Shown: positions 17,855 through 31,957, numbered from the stretch's first letter. The stretch is 64,000 nt of DNA from Nocardioidaceae bacterium (GCA_018672315.1 CP076053.1:2033827-2097826), one strand, 5' to 3'. Notes: generated by a model not told the origin, from the letters alone. Program-made: numbers and translations.

Positions 17855-18279
17855 CCCGGGCCGGTGACGAGCGGGGCTCGGGTCTGGTGGAGCTCACCTG
17901 GCTCGTGGTCCTGCTCCTGGTGCCCCTGCTGTACGTGGTGCTGACCGTCTTCGAGACCCAGCGCGCCGCGTACGCCGTCACCTCCGCCTCCCAGGCCGCC
18001 GGCCGTGCGTTCGCGCTCGCTCCCGACACCGCCACCGCGGACAGCCGGGCGCGGGCGACGGTCGAGCTGACCTTGGCCGATCAGGGGGTCGACTCCGATC
18101 GTGCTGCGGTGTCGACCTCCTGCAGTCCGTCGTGCCTGGTGCCCGGCTCGGTCGTCGAGGTCACGGTGACGACCGCGGTCCCGCTCCCGCTGCTGCCGGC
18201 GATGTTCGGTGAGCAGCCGAGCGTCTCGGTGAGCAGCACCCAGCTGACCCCGCTCGGCGACTTCCAGGAGAGCCGATGA
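17851..18279 (+). CDS. TadE/TadF-like minor pilin
   Basis: The 142-aa protein has a short charged N terminus (RAGDERGSG), a single TM helix LVELTWLVVLLLVPLLYVVL with the TadE-type internal Glu, and an exported domain with a Cys pair (STSCSPSCLVPG) that could form a disulphide. It lies in the Tad operon with 4-bp overlaps on both sides. The role as a minor pilin is inferred from position and architecture. Confidence 0.78.
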   Translation: MTRAGDERGSGLVELTWLVVLLLVPLLYVVLTVFETQRAAYAVTSASQAAGRAFALAPDTATADSRARATVELTLADQGVDSDRAAVSTSCSPSCLVPGSVVEVTVTTAVPLPLLPAMFGEQPSVSVSSTQLTPLGDFQESR

Positions 18280-18722
18280 GCGCCCCAGCGGCCGCCCGCG
18301 GTCGTGCCGCTGACGAGCGCGGCCAGGTCACGGTGCTGGTGGTGGGCTTCTTCCTCGTCGTCGCCACCCTGGTCGCCGTGGTCGTCGACGCCTCCGCGGC
18401 CTATCTGCAGCGCCAGCGACTCGCGAACCTCGCTGACGGCGCCGCGCTCGCCGCGGCCGACGCCGTCGACCTCGACACCCTGTACGCCCAGGGTGTGGGG
18501 GAGTCCCTGCCGCTCAGCGACGCCGCGGCGCAGCAGCAGGTCGGCGCCTACCTCGCCCGCGCCGCCACCGACGTCGAGGGGCTCGACTGGACCGTCTCCG
18601 CGACCGGTGACGAGGTGACCGTGCAGGTCAGCGGCATGCTCGACCTGCCGCTCGGGGTGCCGGGCGTGGCCGACTCCGTGCGCGTCACCGCGACCGGTGC
18701 GGCGCAGGCATCTCTCGGCTGA
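18276..18722 (+). CDS. TadG-like / Tad-domain pilus protein
   Basis: The 148-aa protein has a DERGQ head followed by the hydrophobic helix VTVLVVGFFLVVATLVAVVV. The Tad-domain phrase DASAAYLQRQRLANLADGAALAAADA matches the N-terminal region of TadG and putative Flp assembly proteins. It lacks the long von Willebrand domain of full TadG, so it is a short form. It is the last gene of the operon. No prepilin peptidase follows in this window. Confidence 0.8.
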   Translation: MSAPAAARGRAADERGQVTVLVVGFFLVVATLVAVVVDASAAYLQRQRLANLADGAALAAADAVDLDTLYAQGVGESLPLSDAAAQQQVGAYLARAATDVEGLDWTVSATGDEVTVQVSGMLDLPLGVPGVADSVRVTATGAAQASLG

Positions 18723-18749
18723 GCCCTCGGAGGCGGGTAGGAAGGCCGC

Positions 18750-19169
18750 ATGACGACCTCGACCCCTCTCGGTGCCGCCGCCGGCGCGTGCCCCTGCGGT
18801 CGCCCCGCCGCGTACGCCGCCTGCTGCGGCCCGCTGCACGACCGCGCTCGGGAGGCGACGACGGCCGAGGAGCTGATGCGCTCGCGCTACGCCGCGTACG
18901 CCACGGGCCGCGAGGACCACCTCTTCCGCACCTGGCACCCCCGCACTCGTCCGGACCGGGTGACCGCCACCCCGGGCACGACCTGGACGGGCCTGACGGT
19001 GCTCGACGTGGTCGACGGCGGACCCGACGACACCCACGGGGTCGTCGAGTTCCGGGCGACGTGGCACGACGTCGACGGGGGAGCGGGCGCCCTGCACGAG
19101 CGCAGCCGGTTCGAGCGACGCGCCCACCGCTGGGTGTACGTCGACGGCGACCCCGTCCAGACCCCGTGA
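18750..19169 (+). CDS. YchJ-family (UPF0225) SEC-C protein
   Basis: The 139-aa protein has an N-terminal zinc-binding CPCGR...CCGPLH motif of the SEC-C type. The YchJ/NTF2-like core follows: EELMRSRYAAYATGREDHLFRTWHP and a C-terminal block with GVVEFRATW and RSRFERRAHRWVYVDGD. The biochemical role of the family is unknown. It stands alone downstream of the tad operon, starting at ATG 18750. Confidence 0.9.
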   Translation: MTTSTPLGAAAGACPCGRPAAYAACCGPLHDRAREATTAEELMRSRYAAYATGREDHLFRTWHPRTRPDRVTATPGTTWTGLTVLDVVDGGPDDTHGVVEFRATWHDVDGGAGALHERSRFERRAHRWVYVDGDPVQTP

Positions 19170-19244
19170 CGACGCGCCACCACCCCTGAGGACCGCTGAC
19201 GTGCGACGGACCTGACACATTTCGACCGGATCGGAAGTCTGGCC

Positions 19245-19276
19245 CCCTCGGTGGGGTTGCGGTGTTCAACCGAGGG
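19245..19276 (+). promoter_or_regulatory. Inverted repeat in sigma-factor leader
   Basis: CCCTCGGT (19245-19252) and ACCGAGGG (19269-19276) form an 8-bp inverted repeat about 65 bp before the sigma-factor ATG. A nested GGTTG/CAACC pairing competes with it. It could be an operator or an RNA hairpin. Confidence 0.3.
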
Positions 19277-19341
19277 CAGTCGGCTAGTGGCGAGGTCCAG
19301 CCCTCCGCTTCGCCTGCACAGCCCGCACCAGGAGTGTCGAG

Positions 19342-20118
19342 ATGTCCAGTCCCACCCAGCACGCCGCCCGCGCCAAGGCCACCGTCGAGCTCTTCGACGC
19401 TCTCGTGGCCAGCGAGGCGGACCACGAGCGTTCCCGCCTGCGCCACGAGATCGTCGAGACCAACATGCCGGTCGCCGAGGCGATCGCGTCGCGCTACTCC
19501 AACCGGGGCGTCGACGTCGACGACCTCCGCCAGGTCGCCTACATGGGCATGGTCAAGGCCGTCGCCGGCTTCGACCCCACCTACGGCAGCGACTTCCTCC
19601 AGTACGCCGTCCCCACCGTCACCGGTGAGGTCAAGCGCTACTTCCGTGACTCCGGCTGGGTCGTACGCCCGCCCCGTCGCATCCAGGAGCTGCAGGCACG
19701 GGTCTCCCGTGCCAACAACGACCTGTCCCAGCGTCTCGGTCGCGCCGCGCGGCCCACCGAGATCGCCGCCGAGCTCGAGATCGACCTCGACGAGGTCATC
19801 GAGGCGCTCGGCGCGTACGGCTGTTTCCGGCTGGCGTCCCTCGACCTCCCGGTCGGTGAGGACGAGTCGACGGTCGGAGACCACATCCGCAGCGACGACC
19901 AGGACCTGGCGCACGCCGAGAACAGGCTGCTGCTGGGCAGTGCGATGCAGGCGCTCAGTGACCGCGATCGGCGCATCCTCACCCTGCGCTTCGGCCTGGG
20001 GTGGACCCAGGAGCGCATCGCGCAGGACATCGGCGTCACGCAGATGCAGGTCTCACGGCTGCTGACGCGCATCCTCAAGGACCTGCGCGGCGAGCTGCAG
20101 GTGCCCGAACCGACCTGA
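19342..20118 (+). CDS. SigB/SigF-family alternative RNA polymerase sigma factor
   Basis: The 258-aa group 3 sigma factor has region 2 in RHEIVETNMPVAEAIASRYSN and DDLRQVAYMGMVKAVAGFDP, and region 3 around PRRIQELQARVSRANNDL. Region 4 holds ALSDRDRRILTLRFGLGWTQERIAQDIGVT, a helix-turn-helix. There is no region 1.1. This is the stress/sporulation-type SigB/F/G class, normally held by an anti-sigma factor (RsbW type). No anti-sigma gene is adjacent here. It is convergent with the ANTAR gene. Confidence 0.9.
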   Translation: MSSPTQHAARAKATVELFDALVASEADHERSRLRHEIVETNMPVAEAIASRYSNRGVDVDDLRQVAYMGMVKAVAGFDPTYGSDFLQYAVPTVTGEVKRYFRDSGWVVRPPRRIQELQARVSRANNDLSQRLGRAARPTEIAAELEIDLDEVIEALGAYGCFRLASLDLPVGEDESTVGDHIRSDDQDLAHAENRLLLGSAMQALSDRDRRILTLRFGLGWTQERIAQDIGVTQMQVSRLLTRILKDLRGELQVPEPT

Positions 20119-20124
20119 TCGGTG

Positions 20125-20163
20125 CACCTGGGTCGACCCGGTCCGGGCCGGTCGACTCAGGTG
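20125..20163. terminator. Bidirectional terminator between sigma factor and GAF-ANTAR gene
   Basis: CACCTG (20125-20130) pairs with CAGGTG (20158-20163), and GTCGACC (20132-20138) with GGTCGAC (20050+ offset: 20150-20156). One mismatch separates the two stem parts. It spans the end of the convergent ANTAR gene. Confidence 0.6.
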
Positions 20164-20845
20164 TGGTCGAGCTGCAGTCCGCGCCGCTCGACGACCTCGG
20201 CAGCGATCTGCCTCAGCTTGACGTTGCGGGTCTGGGAATAGCGGCGCAGCACCTCGAAGGCGCGGTCGACGGAGATGTCGAACCGCTCCATCAGGATTCC
20301 CTGGGCCAGCCCGATCAGGTGGCGGGAGTCGACCGCTGCACGCAGCTGCTCGCCCTCCCGGGCCGCGGCGAGCGCGACCGAGGCGTGCGCCCCGTAGATC
20401 TTGGCCATCTCGACGTCGTCGGCGCTGAAGGTCGGGTGCCGGAGGCGTACAGGTTCAGTGCCCCGTGGGTCTCGGAGTGGGTGAAGAGACGGACGCTGAG
20501 GATCGCCGAGATCCCCAGCTCGGCGACCTTGGGCCCCCACACAGGCCACCGCTCCTCGGTGGATAGGTCCTCGGCCACCAGGGTGTCGTGACCCCAGATC
20601 GCCTGCAGGCACGGGCCCTCGTTCATCTCCTGCTGCAGGGCGTCGGCGGTGCGGACGAGCTCGTCGGTCACCGCGATCGTCTCCAGACGGCGCCGGCCGT
20701 GGAGCAGCGTGATGCCCGCGTGCTCGCAGCGGATCGCGTCGCGGGCGATCTCGCAGATGCGGCTCGCGGTGCTCGCGACGTCGGGTGAGGACTCCAGGAT
20801 CCTCGCCATGTCGGCGAACAGGGTGGCGTCGGGTGCTGTGGTCAC
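20157..20845 (-). pseudogene. GAF-ANTAR antitermination regulator, frameshifted
   Basis: From GTG 20845 (SD AAGGA upstream) the frame encodes a good GAF domain, from [15 protein letters not shown] to HSETHGALNLYAS. It then runs into unrelated sequence near 20440. The continuation appears in another frame: HPTFSADDVEMAKIYGAHAS, then an ANTAR domain (SRHLIGLAQGILMERFDISV, AFEVLRRYSQTRN) to the stop at 20157. Rejoining needs one extra base at about 20436-20446. ANTAR domains bind paired RNA hairpins and control termination, with GAF as sensor. Both halves are well conserved, so the break is either very recent, a sequencing error or an unusual recoding site. Confidence 0.85.
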
Positions 20846-21023
20846 GTCCCCATCCTTCCAGTCGATGCGGGGTCGGGGGCCGTACCCCGGGCGCACGTCC
20901 TCACCCAGCATCTCTTCCCCCGACCCGGGCGTCCACGCGTACGCCGGGCAGCGCATGCCGGCGCACACGGGCGCCCAGAGGGACCGACCGGGACGACCCC
21001 GGGCACCGCGTACGCTCCGTCTC

Positions 21024-22130
21024 GTGGCAGCACCCGACCTCGAGACCCAGATCAAGCAGCTGCGCGCGACCCTCCGCACGATCGAGCAGGTGCTCGACCC
21101 CGACGAGATGCGGCAGGAGATCGCAGAGCTCGGCGAGCAGGTGGCCGCGCCCGATCTGTGGGACGACCAGGCCAACGCGCAGCGGGTCACCGGCCGCCTG
21201 TCGACCCTGCAGGGACAGCTCGAGCGCTTCACCTCCCTGGAGGGCCGCCTCGACGACGTCGACGTGCTGGTCGAGCTCGCCCGCGAGGAGGGTGACGCCG
21301 ACTCCCTCGCCGAGGCCGAGGCCGAGGTGCGACGGCTGCACAAGCTGGTCGAGTCGATGGAGGTCCGCACCCTGCTCAACGGCGAGTACGACGAGCGCGA
21401 GGCGCTCGTGACGATCCGTTCCGGGGCCGGCGGTGTCGACGCGGCCGACTTCGCCGAGATGCTGATGCGCATGTACGTGCGCTGGGCCGAGCGCAATGAC
21501 TACCCGGTCGAGGTCTTCGACACCTCCTACGCCGAGGAGGCCGGGCTGAAGTCCGCGACCTTCGCGGTGCACTCCCCGTACGCGTACGGCACCCTCAGCG
21601 TCGAGATGGGCACCCACCGGCTGGTGCGGATCAGCCCCTTCGACAACCAGGGCCGCCGTCAGACCTCCTTCGCGGCGGTCGAGGTCGTGCCGGTGCTGGA
21701 GCAGACCGACGAGATCGACGTCCCCGACGAGGAGATCCGCGTCGACGTCTATCGCTCCTCGGGCCCGGGCGGTCAGTCGGTCAACACGACCGACTCGGCC
21801 GTACGCCTCACGCACATCCCCACCGGCACGGTGGTCTCGTGCCAGAACGAGAAGTCCCAGCTGCAGAACAAGGCCTCGGCGATGGTCATCCTCAAGGCCA
21901 AGCTGCTGGCGCTGAAGCGGGCCGAGGAGCGCGCCGAGATCGACGCCCTGCGCGGCGACGTGCAGGGCTCGTGGGGCGACCAGATGCGCTCGTACGTCAT
22001 GCACCCGTACCAGATGGTCAAGGACCTGCGCACCGAGCAGGAGTCGGGCAACACCCAGGGCGTGCTCGACGGTGAGATCGACGCCTTCCTTGAGGCGGGC
22101 ATCCGCTGGCGTCGAGGTGCCGACGCCTGA
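21024..22130 (+). CDS. prfB: Peptide chain release factor 2
   Basis: The 368-aa release factor recognises UGA and UAA stops and triggers peptide release. The anticodon-like SPF motif is in [13 protein letters not shown], and the catalytic GGQ loop in [20 protein letters not shown]. The start GTG 21024 was chosen because it begins the family-like sequence [20 protein letters not shown]. The long upstream open frame is not conserved. There is no in-frame stop or programmed +1 frameshift of the E. coli type. It precedes ftsE-ftsX across an opposite-strand lipoprotein gene. Confidence 0.95.
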   Translation: MAAPDLETQIKQLRATLRTIEQVLDPDEMRQEIAELGEQVAAPDLWDDQANAQRVTGRLSTLQGQLERFTSLEGRLDDVDVLVELAREEGDADSLAEAEAEVRRLHKLVESMEVRTLLNGEYDEREALVTIRSGAGGVDAADFAEMLMRMYVRWAERNDYPVEVFDTSYAEEAGLKSATFAVHSPYAYGTLSVEMGTHRLVRISPFDNQGRRQTSFAAVEVVPVLEQTDEIDVPDEEIRVDVYRSSGPGGQSVNTTDSAVRLTHIPTGTVVSCQNEKSQLQNKASAMVILKAKLLALKRAEERAEIDALRGDVQGSWGDQMRSYVMHPYQMVKDLRTEQESGNTQGVLDGEIDAFLEAGIRWRRGADA

Positions 22131-22140
22131 TCGTGCCCGT

Positions 22141-22869
22141 TCAGCCGGCGCGGGTGTCGAGCTGCTCGAGGGCGTGCAGGCACCACGCCACGAGCTGGGA
22201 TTCCAGCGCCTGCGGTCCCTCCTCGGCGGTGAGGTCCTGGCGCTCGACCTCGCACGCGATCCAGGTGTCGCCGACGCGGCCCTCGGAGCGCAGCTGCCCG
22301 TCGCCGCAGGTGGTGGTGACGGCCTGCACGCCGACCCTCGGCAGGTCCGCCAGCTCCTCGCAGTCCTCGCGGGCACGGACGGCGCGCGTGAGCACCACGC
22401 CGCGGCGGGGGCTGACGACGGGGGCGAACACGGTGACGGCTGCGGCCCGGGCGCCCGGCGCCCGGCCGGGGACGACGCCGTCGCGCAGCTCCCACCGGCA
22501 GCCGTACTCCGCCACCGGTTGCGACGTCGTCCCGGCCGAGGTCTCGATCGCGACCGGGTCGCCGGGCACGGTGCGCTGCAACGCCGGCAGCGGCGTCCCT
22601 CGGCGGAGGCCGAGCGTACGCCGCACCTCGTCCACCTCGAGCAGCTCGCAGAAGTCGACCCGGGCGAGATCCGCGGCCCTCGCGAGCTCGGTCAGACGTG
22701 CCGCCGGGTCCTGGTCCGCCCCGCCGCTCGTCGACGTCGGCGCCTCGGTGCGCGGACGCGGTGCGTCCGTCGATGAGTCCTGCTCGCCACCGAGCACGCT
22801 GCAGCCGGCGAGCGCGACGGTCGCGGTGGCGACGGCGGCGCCGCGGCGGAGCGTACGACGGCGAGGCAC
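22141..22869 (-). CDS. Putative lipoprotein of unknown function
   Basis: The 242-aa product starts at GTG 22869. It has an Arg-rich N terminus, a hydrophobic stretch and the lipobox LAGC, then a Ser/Thr/Pro-rich linker and a domain with several cysteines (DFCELL, YGCRWEL, EDCEEL, TTCGDG, WIACEV, AWCLHAL). The Cys-rich layout resembles DUF3558-type actinobacterial lipoproteins, but I cannot assign the family firmly. It sits antisense between prfB and ftsE. Confidence 0.7.
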   Translation of the reverse strand: MPRRRTLRRGAAVATATVALAGCSVLGGEQDSSTDAPRPRTEAPTSTSGGADQDPAARLTELARAADLARVDFCELLEVDEVRRTLGLRRGTPLPALQRTVPGDPVAIETSAGTTSQPVAEYGCRWELRDGVVPGRAPGARAAAVTVFAPVVSPRRGVVLTRAVRAREDCEELADLPRVGVQAVTTTCGDGQLRSEGRVGDTWIACEVERQDLTAEEGPQALESQLVAWCLHALEQLDTRAG

Positions 22870-22959
22870 CCCGACACCCTAGGCGTGCTCGCCTAGACTC
22901 CGAGCGCCGCCGGATCCTCGATCCCGACCCGTCGGCTGCCCGTCGACACCCCGTCATCG

Positions 22960-23709
22960 ATGGCCGTCCAGAGCGCCTCGAGACGCCCCGAGCAGGTGGA
23001 GCCACCGACACCCGTGATCCGATTCGAGCAGGTCACCAAGGCCTACAAGGGCCAGAGCCGCCCTGCCCTCGAGGACATCGACGTCGAGGTCGCCGAGGGT
23101 GAGTTCGTCTTCGTCGTGGGCGCCTCGGGGTCGGGCAAGTCGACGCTGTTGAAGCTGATCCTGCGCGAGGACCGGCCCACGAGCGGCAAGGTCTGGGTCG
23201 ACGGGCGCGACGTGGCGCGCATGTCCTCCTGGCGGGTGCCGAAGCTGCGCCGGGAGGTCGGCACGGTCTTCCAGGACTTCCGTCTGCTGCCGACGAAGAA
23301 CGTCCGCGACAACGTCGCCTTCGCCCTGCAGGTCATCGGCACGCCGCGCAAGGAGGTCAAGCGCCTGGTGCCTGAGACACTCGAGATGGTGGGGCTGGAG
23401 GGCAAGGCGAAGTCGCTGCCCGACCAGCTCTCCGGCGGCGAGCAGCAGCGGGTCGCGATCGCCAGGGCCTTCGTGAACCGGCCGCGCATCCTGATCGCCG
23501 ACGAGCCGACCGGCAACCTGGACCCGACGACGTCGGTCGGCATCATGAAGCTGCTCGACCGCATCAACCGCACCGGCACGACGGTGGTGATGGCCACGCA
23601 CGACTCCGGCGTGGTCGACCAGATGCGCAAGCGCGTCATCGAGCTGTCCCACGGCCGCTTGGTGCGTGACCACTCCCGCGGTGTCTACGGCACCGACGGC
23701 CAGGGCTGA
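22960..23709 (+). CDS. ftsE: Cell division ATP-binding protein FtsE
   Basis: This is an ABC ATPase of 249 aa from ATG 22960, or 231 aa from GTG 23014, where the family-like [11 protein letters not shown] begins. The shorter form is equally plausible, as neither start has a strong SD. Walker A is GASGSGKST, the signature is [15 protein letters not shown], Walker B is [14 protein letters not shown] and the H-loop is MATHDSG. With FtsX it transduces ATP hydrolysis across the membrane to activate peptidoglycan hydrolases at the septum. The ftsX start follows 9 bp after the stop. Confidence 0.93.
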   Translation: MAVQSASRRPEQVEPPTPVIRFEQVTKAYKGQSRPALEDIDVEVAEGEFVFVVGASGSGKSTLLKLILREDRPTSGKVWVDGRDVARMSSWRVPKLRREVGTVFQDFRLLPTKNVRDNVAFALQVIGTPRKEVKRLVPETLEMVGLEGKAKSLPDQLSGGEQQRVAIARAFVNRPRILIADEPTGNLDPTTSVGIMKLLDRINRTGTTVVMATHDSGVVDQMRKRVIELSHGRLVRDHSRGVYGTDGQG

Positions 23710-23718
23710 GGAGGTCCG

Positions 23719-24639
23719 TTGCAGTTCTCCTACGTGTTCTCCGAGCTAGGCACCGTGCTGCGGCGCAACCTGACGATGACGATCTCGCTCGTCGTCACGA
23801 TCTTCGTGTCCCTGACGCTGGTCGGCATGGGGCTGCTGCTCAACAGCCAGGCCGACAAGGCCGAGGAGTACCTCGGGTCCCGGCTGCAGATCACCGCCTT
23901 CCTGTGCAACGACAACTCCGTCGGCGCGACCTGCCTGGACGGTGAGGCCACGGCCGCGCAACGCGAGGCCGTGGAGGCGGAGCTGGAGTCCAACCCCCAG
24001 GTCGCCGACTGGTACGTCGAGTCCAAGGCCGAGGCGTACCGCAAGTTCCAGGAGATCTACTCCGGCAAGGCGGAGTCGCGCCAGCGCATCTTCCAGACCG
24101 TGAAGCCCCGTGACCTCCAGGTCTCCTACTGGGTGCAGCTGAAGGACCCGCAGCGTTTCGCCGGCATCGAGTCGGCCTTGCTCTCGCTGCCCGGCGTCGA
24201 CACGGTGCGGGACCTGCGCGACGTGCTGAAACCGCTCTACTTCTGGATGGACGCCTTCAAGTGGGGGGCCATCGGCATCGCCGGCTGCCTGCTCGTCGCG
24301 GCCATGCTGCAGGTGGGCAACACGATCCGCATGGCCGTCTACTCACGCCGTCGCGAGATCGGCATCATGCGTCTGGTGGGGGCGTCGCGGGCCTACATCC
24401 AGCTGCCGTTCGTGCTGGAGTCCTTCCTCGCCGCACTCCTCGGGGTGGCCCTCGCAGCGGGCGCCCTCGTGGCCTTCATGCACTACGTCGTCTACGGCGT
24501 CCTTGTCCCCGGCTCGGACCTGATCGCCTGGATCGGGTGGGAGGACGCCTTCTCCGCGATCGCGTACGTCGGCGCCGTCGGCGCCGTCCTCGCGCTGGTC
24601 CCGACACTCGTGATGACGCGCAAATACCTCAAGGTGTGA
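23719..24639 (+). CDS. ftsX: Cell division protein FtsX
   Basis: The 306-aa permease-like protein starts at TTG 23719 behind the SD GAGGAGG. TM1 is TISLVVTIFVSLTLVGMGLL. A large extracellular loop (about residues 45-165) carries a Cys pair (FLCNDNSVGATCLDG). Three C-terminal TM helices and the FtsX-domain motif RREIGIMRLVGASRAYI follow. It partners FtsE; the extracellular loop is where M23/NlpC-type hydrolases are engaged in actinobacteria. The next gene encodes such an M23 hydrolase. Confidence 0.93.
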   Translation: MQFSYVFSELGTVLRRNLTMTISLVVTIFVSLTLVGMGLLLNSQADKAEEYLGSRLQITAFLCNDNSVGATCLDGEATAAQREAVEAELESNPQVADWYVESKAEAYRKFQEIYSGKAESRQRIFQTVKPRDLQVSYWVQLKDPQRFAGIESALLSLPGVDTVRDLRDVLKPLYFWMDAFKWGAIGIAGCLLVAAMLQVGNTIRMAVYSRRREIGIMRLVGASRAYIQLPFVLESFLAALLGVALAAGALVAFMHYVVYGVLVPGSDLIAWIGWEDAFSAIAYVGAVGAVLALVPTLVMTRKYLKV

Positions 24640-24696
24640 CGCGGGCGCCCTACCGTGGCGAGGAGCGGTTCCTCTTCCCCCCGAGTCAGGACACCC

Positions 24697-26139
24697 GTGA
24701 GCACTTCCCCTTCCCCAGGCACGCCTGCGCGCAGACGGCGTGGCGTGAGCGCGTACGTCGTGGTGACCCTGGCGCCCCTGCTCGTCGTCGCCGGCCCGGC
24801 GCTCGTCCCTGTCGCGGACGGCCCGGGCGCGGCCACGGCCGGTGACCTCGACGACCGCAAGCGGTCCAACGACGAGGACATCGCCGCCGCGCAGGACGAG
24901 CTGGAGGAGACCAGCTCCGGCCTGCAGCGGGCAACCGCCGCGCTGATGGAGGCCGAGGGGCGTCTCGACGACGCCGAACGTCGCCTCAGCAGCGCCCGGG
25001 CCGAGCTCACCGCCGCGGAGGTGATCGACCAGCAGATGCAGCGCGAGCTGGACGAGGCGGTAGCGGCGTTGCAGCAGGCACGTGCCGAGCTGCGCGAGGA
25101 ACGCCGCAAGCTCGATCGGCGCCGCGGCAGGCTCGGATCGTTGGCCGCCTCGTCCTACCAGGCGGCCGACACCCAGCTGATGCGACTGACCGCGCTGTTC
25201 AACGCTCGCGACGTCTCCACCGTGACGGTGCAGCTGAACACCGCCCGCAACCTCCTCGACAAGGAGCTCACCGGTCTCGACCGGCTGCGCGCCACCGAGG
25301 TGCTGCTGACCGTCACCGAGGAGCAGGTGGCGGAGTTCAAGCAGCAGGTCGCGGCCCGGCGGGCAGCCGCGGCGGCGAACCTCCGGCGCATCGAGACCCT
25401 CGAGGCCCAGGCGGTCGCGTACGCCGAGGAGGTCGCCACCTTCGTGGAGGCCCGGGAGGCGGCGCAGGCGAAGGCGGAGCAGGCCAAGCAGCGTGACCTG
25501 GCCATGCTGAGCGAGCTCGAGCAGGAGCGCGACCGCATCGGGGACCTGCTGCGCCGTCGGGCGGCCGAGGCACGCCGGCGGGCAGCCGAGGAGGCCGCGG
25601 CCGAGGAGGCCGCGGCCGAGGCAGCCGCGAAACGCAGGGCAGCCGCCGAGGCACGCAGCGCGAACCGGTCGCGGAGCAACGGCGGTGGCTCAGGTGGCTC
25701 GGGTGGCTCGGGTGGCTCCGGCGGGTCCGGTGGTTCCAGCGGCGGGCTGCTCGCGCCACCGGTCGACGGATACCTCACCTCGAGCTTCGGCTACCGCACC
25801 CACCCGATCTACGGCTACCGCTCCTTCCACGACGGCGTGGACTACGGCGCGGGGCGCTGCGGGGTCCCGATCCGGGCGGCCGCGTCCGGGCAGGTGGTCT
25901 CCCGCTACTTCCAGACCGCGTACGGCAACCGGCTGATCGTGGACCACGGACTGATCGGCGGCGCCGGCATCGCGACGATCTACAACCACGCGTCGCGCTA
26001 CACCGTGAGCGCGGGGCAGAACGTCTCGCGGGGCCAGGTGATCGGGTACGTCGGCGACACCGGATGGTCCACCGGCTGCCACCTGCACTTCACGGTGCTC
26101 CGCAACGGCACGGCCGTGGACCCGTTGGGCTACCTCTGA
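24697..26139 (+). CDS. Secreted M23 (LytM/EnvC-type) murein hydrolase
   Basis: The 480-aa protein starts at GTG 24697, with SD CAGGA about 8 nt upstream; an in-frame GTG at 24655 is less likely. A signal/anchor helix (AYVVVTLAPLLVVAGPALV) is followed by a long coiled coil of about 270 residues rich in Glu/Arg/Ala, a Gly/Ser linker, and an M23 domain. That domain has HDGVD and HLHF zinc-ligand motifs and SSFGYRTHP. The coiled-coil plus LytM layout matches EnvC/PcsB-like hydrolases activated by FtsEX, and it lies directly after ftsX. Confidence 0.9.
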   Translation: MSTSPSPGTPARRRRGVSAYVVVTLAPLLVVAGPALVPVADGPGAATAGDLDDRKRSNDEDIAAAQDELEETSSGLQRATAALMEAEGRLDDAERRLSSARAELTAAEVIDQQMQRELDEAVAALQQARAELREERRKLDRRRGRLGSLAASSYQAADTQLMRLTALFNARDVSTVTVQLNTARNLLDKELTGLDRLRATEVLLTVTEEQVAEFKQQVAARRAAAAANLRRIETLEAQAVAYAEEVATFVEAREAAQAKAEQAKQRDLAMLSELEQERDRIGDLLRRRAAEARRRAAEEAAAEEAAAEAAAKRRAAAEARSANRSRSNGGGSGGSGGSGGSGGSGGSSGGLLAPPVDGYLTSSFGYRTHPIYGYRSFHDGVDYGAGRCGVPIRAAASGQVVSRYFQTAYGNRLIVDHGLIGGAGIATIYNHASRYTVSAGQNVSRGQVIGYVGDTGWSTGCHLHFTVLRNGTAVDPLGYL

Positions 26140-26203
26140 GGCCGTACGCCGGGGCTCTGCCCTCACTCGTACGGACCAGCGACCCGCATCCGGACCCCCC
26201 GGT

Positions 26204-26233
26204 TTGCATGTGTCGGGCAGGTGCCGCTAAAGT
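26204..26233 (+). promoter_or_regulatory. Probable rRNA operon promoter
   Basis: TTGCAT (26204-26209) and TAAAGT (26228-26233) are spaced 18 bp apart. This resembles actinobacterial rrn promoters, which commonly have a TAAAGT-like -10. It lies about 360 bp before mature 16S. The remaining leader from 26140 holds no gene. Confidence 0.5.
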
Positions 26234-26466
26234 TTCATCTCGTTGCCACGGAGCGGCGGAGAGCACGACCTGAAGGTCGGGTGATCGGCCCGGGCAGCAC
26301 CAGCTCGAGCATCACCCAGCAAGCACGACTCGCTGAGTGGCTCGACTCCCGGCACCACGAACGGCCAGGATCCTCGGTTTGACCGGGACCCGCACGGCAG
26401 GTAAGTTTGGTCGGGTTGCTTCGGATGGGGTCCACTTGTGGTGGGGTCTGGCGGGGTGTCTGATTC

Positions 26467-26486
26467 TTGAGAACTCAACAGTGTGC
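26467..26486 (+). promoter_or_regulatory. rrn leader conserved motif (antitermination/processing region)
   Basis: The leader contains TTGAGAACTCAACAGTGTGC. A related sequence (TTTGAGAACTTCACAGTGGA) recurs in the 16S-23S spacer at about 28439. Such paired elements are typical of actinobacterial rRNA operons and are associated with antitermination and processing. Confidence 0.5.
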
Positions 26487-26593
26487 TAAAAGTCGACGAA
26501 TTAGTTTGTATTTGCCTCGTCGGTTCTCGCTCTTTGGAGTGTTGATCGGCGACTGTTGTATGCGATCATATGCCGCGTTTGTGGTTATGGTTT

Positions 26594-31627
<5,034 letters not shown>

Positions 31628-31765
31628 ACATCACACCTCTAGGGTCATCAAATCGTGTGCTCAAGGAAGTGTTGCGCGTCCACTGTGTGGTTCTGGAACC
31701 ACGAACGACCCCATGGTCACCCCGGTTTTTCGGGTGTGGTCGGGGGCGTGTTCGAATTCCATAGT

Positions 31766-31884
31766 GTTACGGCGGCCATAGCGTGAGGGAAACACCCGGT
31801 CCCATTCCGAACCCGGAAGTTAAGCCTCACAGCGCCGATGGTACTGCAATCGCGAGGTTGTGGGAGAGTAGGACGTCGCCGGAC
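31766..31884 (+). rRNA. 5S ribosomal RNA
   Basis: This is about 119 nt. The 5' GTTACGGCGGCC and 3' GTCGCCGGAC arms form helix I. The inner conserved block CCCATTCCGAACCCGGAAG and GGGAGAGTAGGAC are present. It follows 23S by about 138 nt, completing a 16S-23S-5S operon. Confidence 0.95.
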
Positions 31885-31893
31885 TTCTTTTCG

Positions 31894-31933
31894 AAAGGGG
31901 AGTCACGTTGAGAAATCAACGTGACTCCCCTTT
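31894..31933 (+). terminator. rRNA operon intrinsic terminator
   Basis: A perfect 17-bp stem (31894-31910 with 31917-31933) with a 6-nt loop ends in TTTT at 31931-31934. This is the strongest canonical terminator in the window, 9 nt after 5S. The smpB SD begins only about 7 nt beyond it, so smpB must either be read through or start from a promoter overlapping this region. Confidence 0.92.
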
Positions 31934-31957
31934 TGGTGTTGGAGGAGGATGAGGACC

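Noticed and set aside
21024..22130. Programmed +1 frameshift in prfB
   Set aside because: The RF2 frame is continuous from GTG 21024 with no internal UGA.
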